From: Undaria pinnatifida | Taxonomy: Eukaryota > Sar > Phaeophyceae > Laminariales > Alariaceae | Length of the DNA: 64,000 nt | Assembly: GCA_012845835.1 (NCBI GenBank) | Contig: JABAKD010000007.1 | Span: forward strand, 3,011,516-3,075,515 | Direction: 5' to 3' | Shown: positions 59,501-63,800 of the stretch, in pieces | Layout: the number at the start of each line of letters is the position of its first letter | How positions within the stretch are numbered: the stretch's first letter is position 1 | Notes under the pieces: generated by a model | The model's input: only the letters and a program-made list of their open reading frames with translations | Database searches by the model: none | Told to the model about the DNA's origin: nothing | Program-made: the position numbers and the translations under genes

Positions 59501-60858
59501 CGATAGGGGTATACCGTTTTCTGGCTATTTGGTTTTCCAAATGACGGGGGACTTCAACCAAAAATCGTTGAAAGTTCACGATTCTTGTTTCAATCTGTTT
59601 TTTTGTAGACCCGGGTAATGGTGTTCGTTCCTCGGGTTGCGCGTTTAGTGTAGGAGAAGGTCCATGGGTAAAGTATCGGCCCATGGGGCGTGCTCAGACA
59701 TGCCCGTCGTGGTAGACCATTTACAACTGCCGACCGAGGCTTCGGTATTGTACAGCAGTATGATACACCGTACCATATCCCCTTTTTTCGCCACGGCAGC
59801 TAAGCCACCGAAAACACGGGGGCATAAAATTCACTTCGGTGTATTGCTTGGTTGGCGCAGCAGCGTAGCAAACAATTCCGCGCGCATTCTTATGGAGAAA
59901 GCTTAACGAACGAATGCGGAAACCACTCGCGCGAATGACTCTCTCCCCGTGATGCTTGGCAAAACCAAGGCCTACAAAAGCCCCCCCGCCGCCTTACACA
60001 ATTCGTTTGAGAGCACGCTACGGTAAGGATGCGCCGGAATTTTTTGAGGTTCCTCATTCGAGGAGCTTTATACCTCTCCCAAAAAACGCTTATTTGGAGA
60101 AACCTAAGACTTCCACAGGACGAACAATCTCACGGCCCAACTGTACAGCGACAATCATCGTGCAGAACAAAATCAATGGGGCGTATTTTCCGACGATGTT
60201 GGGTTAAGGAGCCCCGTCGTGCAGAAACCGTTTCCGCCAAAAAACGGTATACCTCTATCGTAGCACGCATGATGAAGTTCCTCTGACCAGCCTTCCTTTC
60301 TCAGAACCCAGTTTCTGACGGTCGTAGGTGTGGTGCACTTTTCTGTACAGTATGCAACACCGGGTGGCACCCTCACGTTCTGACTAGGCTGGAATCATGG
60401 ATTAAGGCAGGATGTGTCCTACCAGGGGGGGGGGAACCGAAAAAAGGAAAAACGGAGCTACACTTCTAGAAAGGTCCAAAACGAAAAAAAAATCGGCGCA
60501 TTGTGCCTTTTGTGCGATTGGAGAAAGTGGCGTTCTTCACCTCTTTGTTCACTTGGTGTTTGCAACACCCCTGTAAGTCTCCTCAAAACAGAACATGTGG
60601 GTGAGATTGCCATTTGTTGTGTTCTCTTAGGTACCACATTGTTTTTTGTTTTCAGCGCAATGTACGCTATGCTTTTAAGGTTAGTCCAAACCTCGAATCT
60701 GAAATTCTTCCAAGGCAATATATTAACGTGTCCTACCGTACTGTACCGTGGGTTTAAACATCCTTCTCCTTACCTCTCCAACGGAGCCGTGCACCTCAGC
60801 CATATGATGCGCAATGTTCTCCTTCGTCTGAAATCGAATCGAAGGCGGTGGAGGCGCG

Positions 60859-60896
<38 letters not shown>

Positions 60897-63800
60897 CGTT
60901 CCGTTAACCATTTTATAACCGAACCCACACTTTTTCGGAACGAACTAGCTGGAATTTGAGTGGGAACCCATCCTGCGATAGAGGAATTATGGCACTCTCG
61001 AAAGGAAAAGCATTTTTTTTAGGACGACGTGGCTCCTTTACCCAAACCAGTCGATCCGGAATGTCATCCTTGTTTTCGCATTCTAAAATATTTCGTACAA
61101 TTAGGCCATGGGTTTTGCCATCGAGTTGCACACCCATTTTTGCAGGTAGAACCTCAAGGGAGCTAGGAGCCTCAGAAACACAATGGTTGACCTCTGCCGT
61201 ACGCAACACGCGTCCGGGATATGTTACGGTTGAGACTAATCGAAGGTCGCGGAGGAGGGTATGATTCCGGTGACAGCCCCACGAAAGGTACCCCCGTTTG
61301 GATTAGGGAGAAACGATTTGGAACTACAGTAGTATCAGACAATACTTGTGGAGGCCCTGCTTTTCACTTTATAACCAAATCTTTTCTGAAGGGCAGTGCG
61401 GCTCAACGCGAGTAACTGTTCGGTTTCGTGGAACGGTTCCCTCGATTTTCAGCAGTGTTTTTTTTTTCGCCCCTAAGGAAGGCCATTTCTTATATAGTCG
61501 ATTTTGTCAGTCGACAACGGCCGTTTTTGACTGAAGCCCAAATCGGGCTTTCTTACACAGTCGAAAAAGGGCTTTTTCGACTCAGCTTTTTTCGACTGAG
61601 TTTTCCGACTAGGGGGTCCAGTCGAAAAAGTCGAGTTTTTCGACTGGACCTGTCAGTCGAAAAACTCAGTCAAAAACGTTTTAGACCTGTTTTTTGAACC
61701 CATCGCATCGCTCATCCCACCACAAAACACACACCCATACGCCCACACACCCACACCAGGTACCGCACCGCAGTATCATCCAACAGCGCCGACGCTGCCT
61801 TGGCTATCACTGCTGTTGCTTCTCGCCGCAAGTCAGCGTAGCGCACTCCTAGCTCCGCTCGCCAGCAACATGTATCACACGACAGCAGTAGCGCGCGTTA
61901 TCGACGCCATTTTGCCAAAAACGGCTACGCCAGCTGTAGCTTTGGCGGCTCTCGGCTGAGTGCAACGCGACGAACGTAGCTTTGGCGGCTTTCGGCTAAG
62001 GCCAACGCCACCAACCCGCTTGGACGAAGGTTCGTCCCGCGTGGAGCACGCGTTGCTCGCGAGGAACGCGCGAAGCACAGAGCTGCTAACCGAGTTTCGA
62101 GCGCTATACAGCAGTACTCCCTCACACCAACCGCGTCTATGAAGAGCACAAAAACAAGAAAATCGGCTCGACTGACGATAAGAAAAAATACCAGAAGAAC
62201 CCAGTCGGAAAAAAGTCCAGTCGCAAAGGGCCGTTTTCGACCAGCGGAATCCGACTGTGTAAGAAATGGCCTAAGGAAAGAGCTTATACGTAGGGCTGTA
62301 CGTTACTCTTTCGATTAAATGGTTGAGCGCGTAGAGCCCCTCATGCGAGGAGCCTTAGAAAAAGAAATCTCAAACACTACCGTAACATGTATCCGAAGTA
62401 GTTTAAGTTCTGCAGTCCCCTGTACGTAGACTTTGCTAAATGTCCTATACGATTCAGAGTATATGGGTCGTCATAGAGAAGATTGACCACGGTCTACTCT
62501 TTTAATCCTTCTGTTCATCATGTGTCCTATTCACATTTGTTTCGTGTGTTTTTACTATCGCCATCGATCGCAACGCACGTCACAATCCTCTCCGCACAGA
62601 AAGCAGAACGAGGCATTTGACGAAGGCAGCAATAAGTCCTCCAAAATCCGATTATGATTTTCCAAAAATCTTCTCAATACTGTACATGTCACAAACGTCT
62701 TCTTTTCCCACAGGGTAACTGTTGCTAATAACCTGCGCTGGTGGAGGCTTTGCCCCTACCGTCAACTTGTATGAGCGCACTTCCCAATCAAGCCGTACCT
62801 CATCATCCCCGAGCTCCATATCTTCGAGGAAGCAAAGCGAAACCTTGACGAGGGCATCTCGAGGCCACGGCCGGAAGAGGTCGATCTGCGTGCAGTTGAT
62901 GAGTCCCGGGAACCTCCGACACCGTGAGCGGAAAGCGTCCCCCACAGGGGAGAAGCACAGCACCACGTGCAGGTTTGCCCGAACTCTGAGACAGCGAGGC
63001 AACAAGGAGGACAGGGTTTAGCGCGAACACCGTCAAAAAGCACGATATTCAGGATGTTTTTCTTTTGGAGCTGCACGGATATTATTTATAGGTTTAAGAA
63101 AAGCACAATACTCTGAAGTATATGAGCCTATTGTTGCTGAAATACACGTGACATTTTGTGGGAAGGACCACATCGATCTGCGGTCAGTTAATCAGTCCGG
63201 GACACCTTCGAAACCGAGAGCGGACGTGCGTCTCCCACGGGAGAGAAGCACAGCATCGCGTGAAGATTTGCCCCAAATCTTGCCCGAGGCAAACGTAGGT
63301 TTGGCGAGGTGTGCAACAGTGGCAAGCAGGGGTCGGCCTTTAGTACTTCCCCCCTTTGAGCGGCGCTCGTCCTTGGTATGGGGAAAACCTACTTGAACGT
63401 TGTGTGGAATATTTTTGTTGAAAACAAACGGTAAAACTCGGACATGAGGAGGTCGGTGTGCGTGGGTGTGGTCAGCCCCGGGAACCTCCTAAATCCCTGG
63501 GCGGAAGACGGTCCCACACGGGGGAGAAGCACAGAACCACACAAAGCCATTTTTGTCGAACCCTACTAGACATTGAAATCGTGAAGTTGTAACTCCAAAC
63601 CACAAATCATTCCCCTCAAAAACTATCTCAGGTCTTGGCCGCGTCAATCACTTGTCAGGGTCAAAACTCCATGAAAAGATCATTATCGCGCTACGTAAGC
63701 TACGGCCTCTTTAAGAAATAACATGGTTCGGGCCCCTTACCTGTCGACGAAGAACTGCATGAGACTGTCTCGGACATCGGGCACCCCCGCCGATTTGGCG

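Noticed and set aside
61875-62149. Frames of 60-75 codons inside the 791-base element
   Set aside because: They have no transposase motif and overlap on both strands; the element looks non-autonomous.
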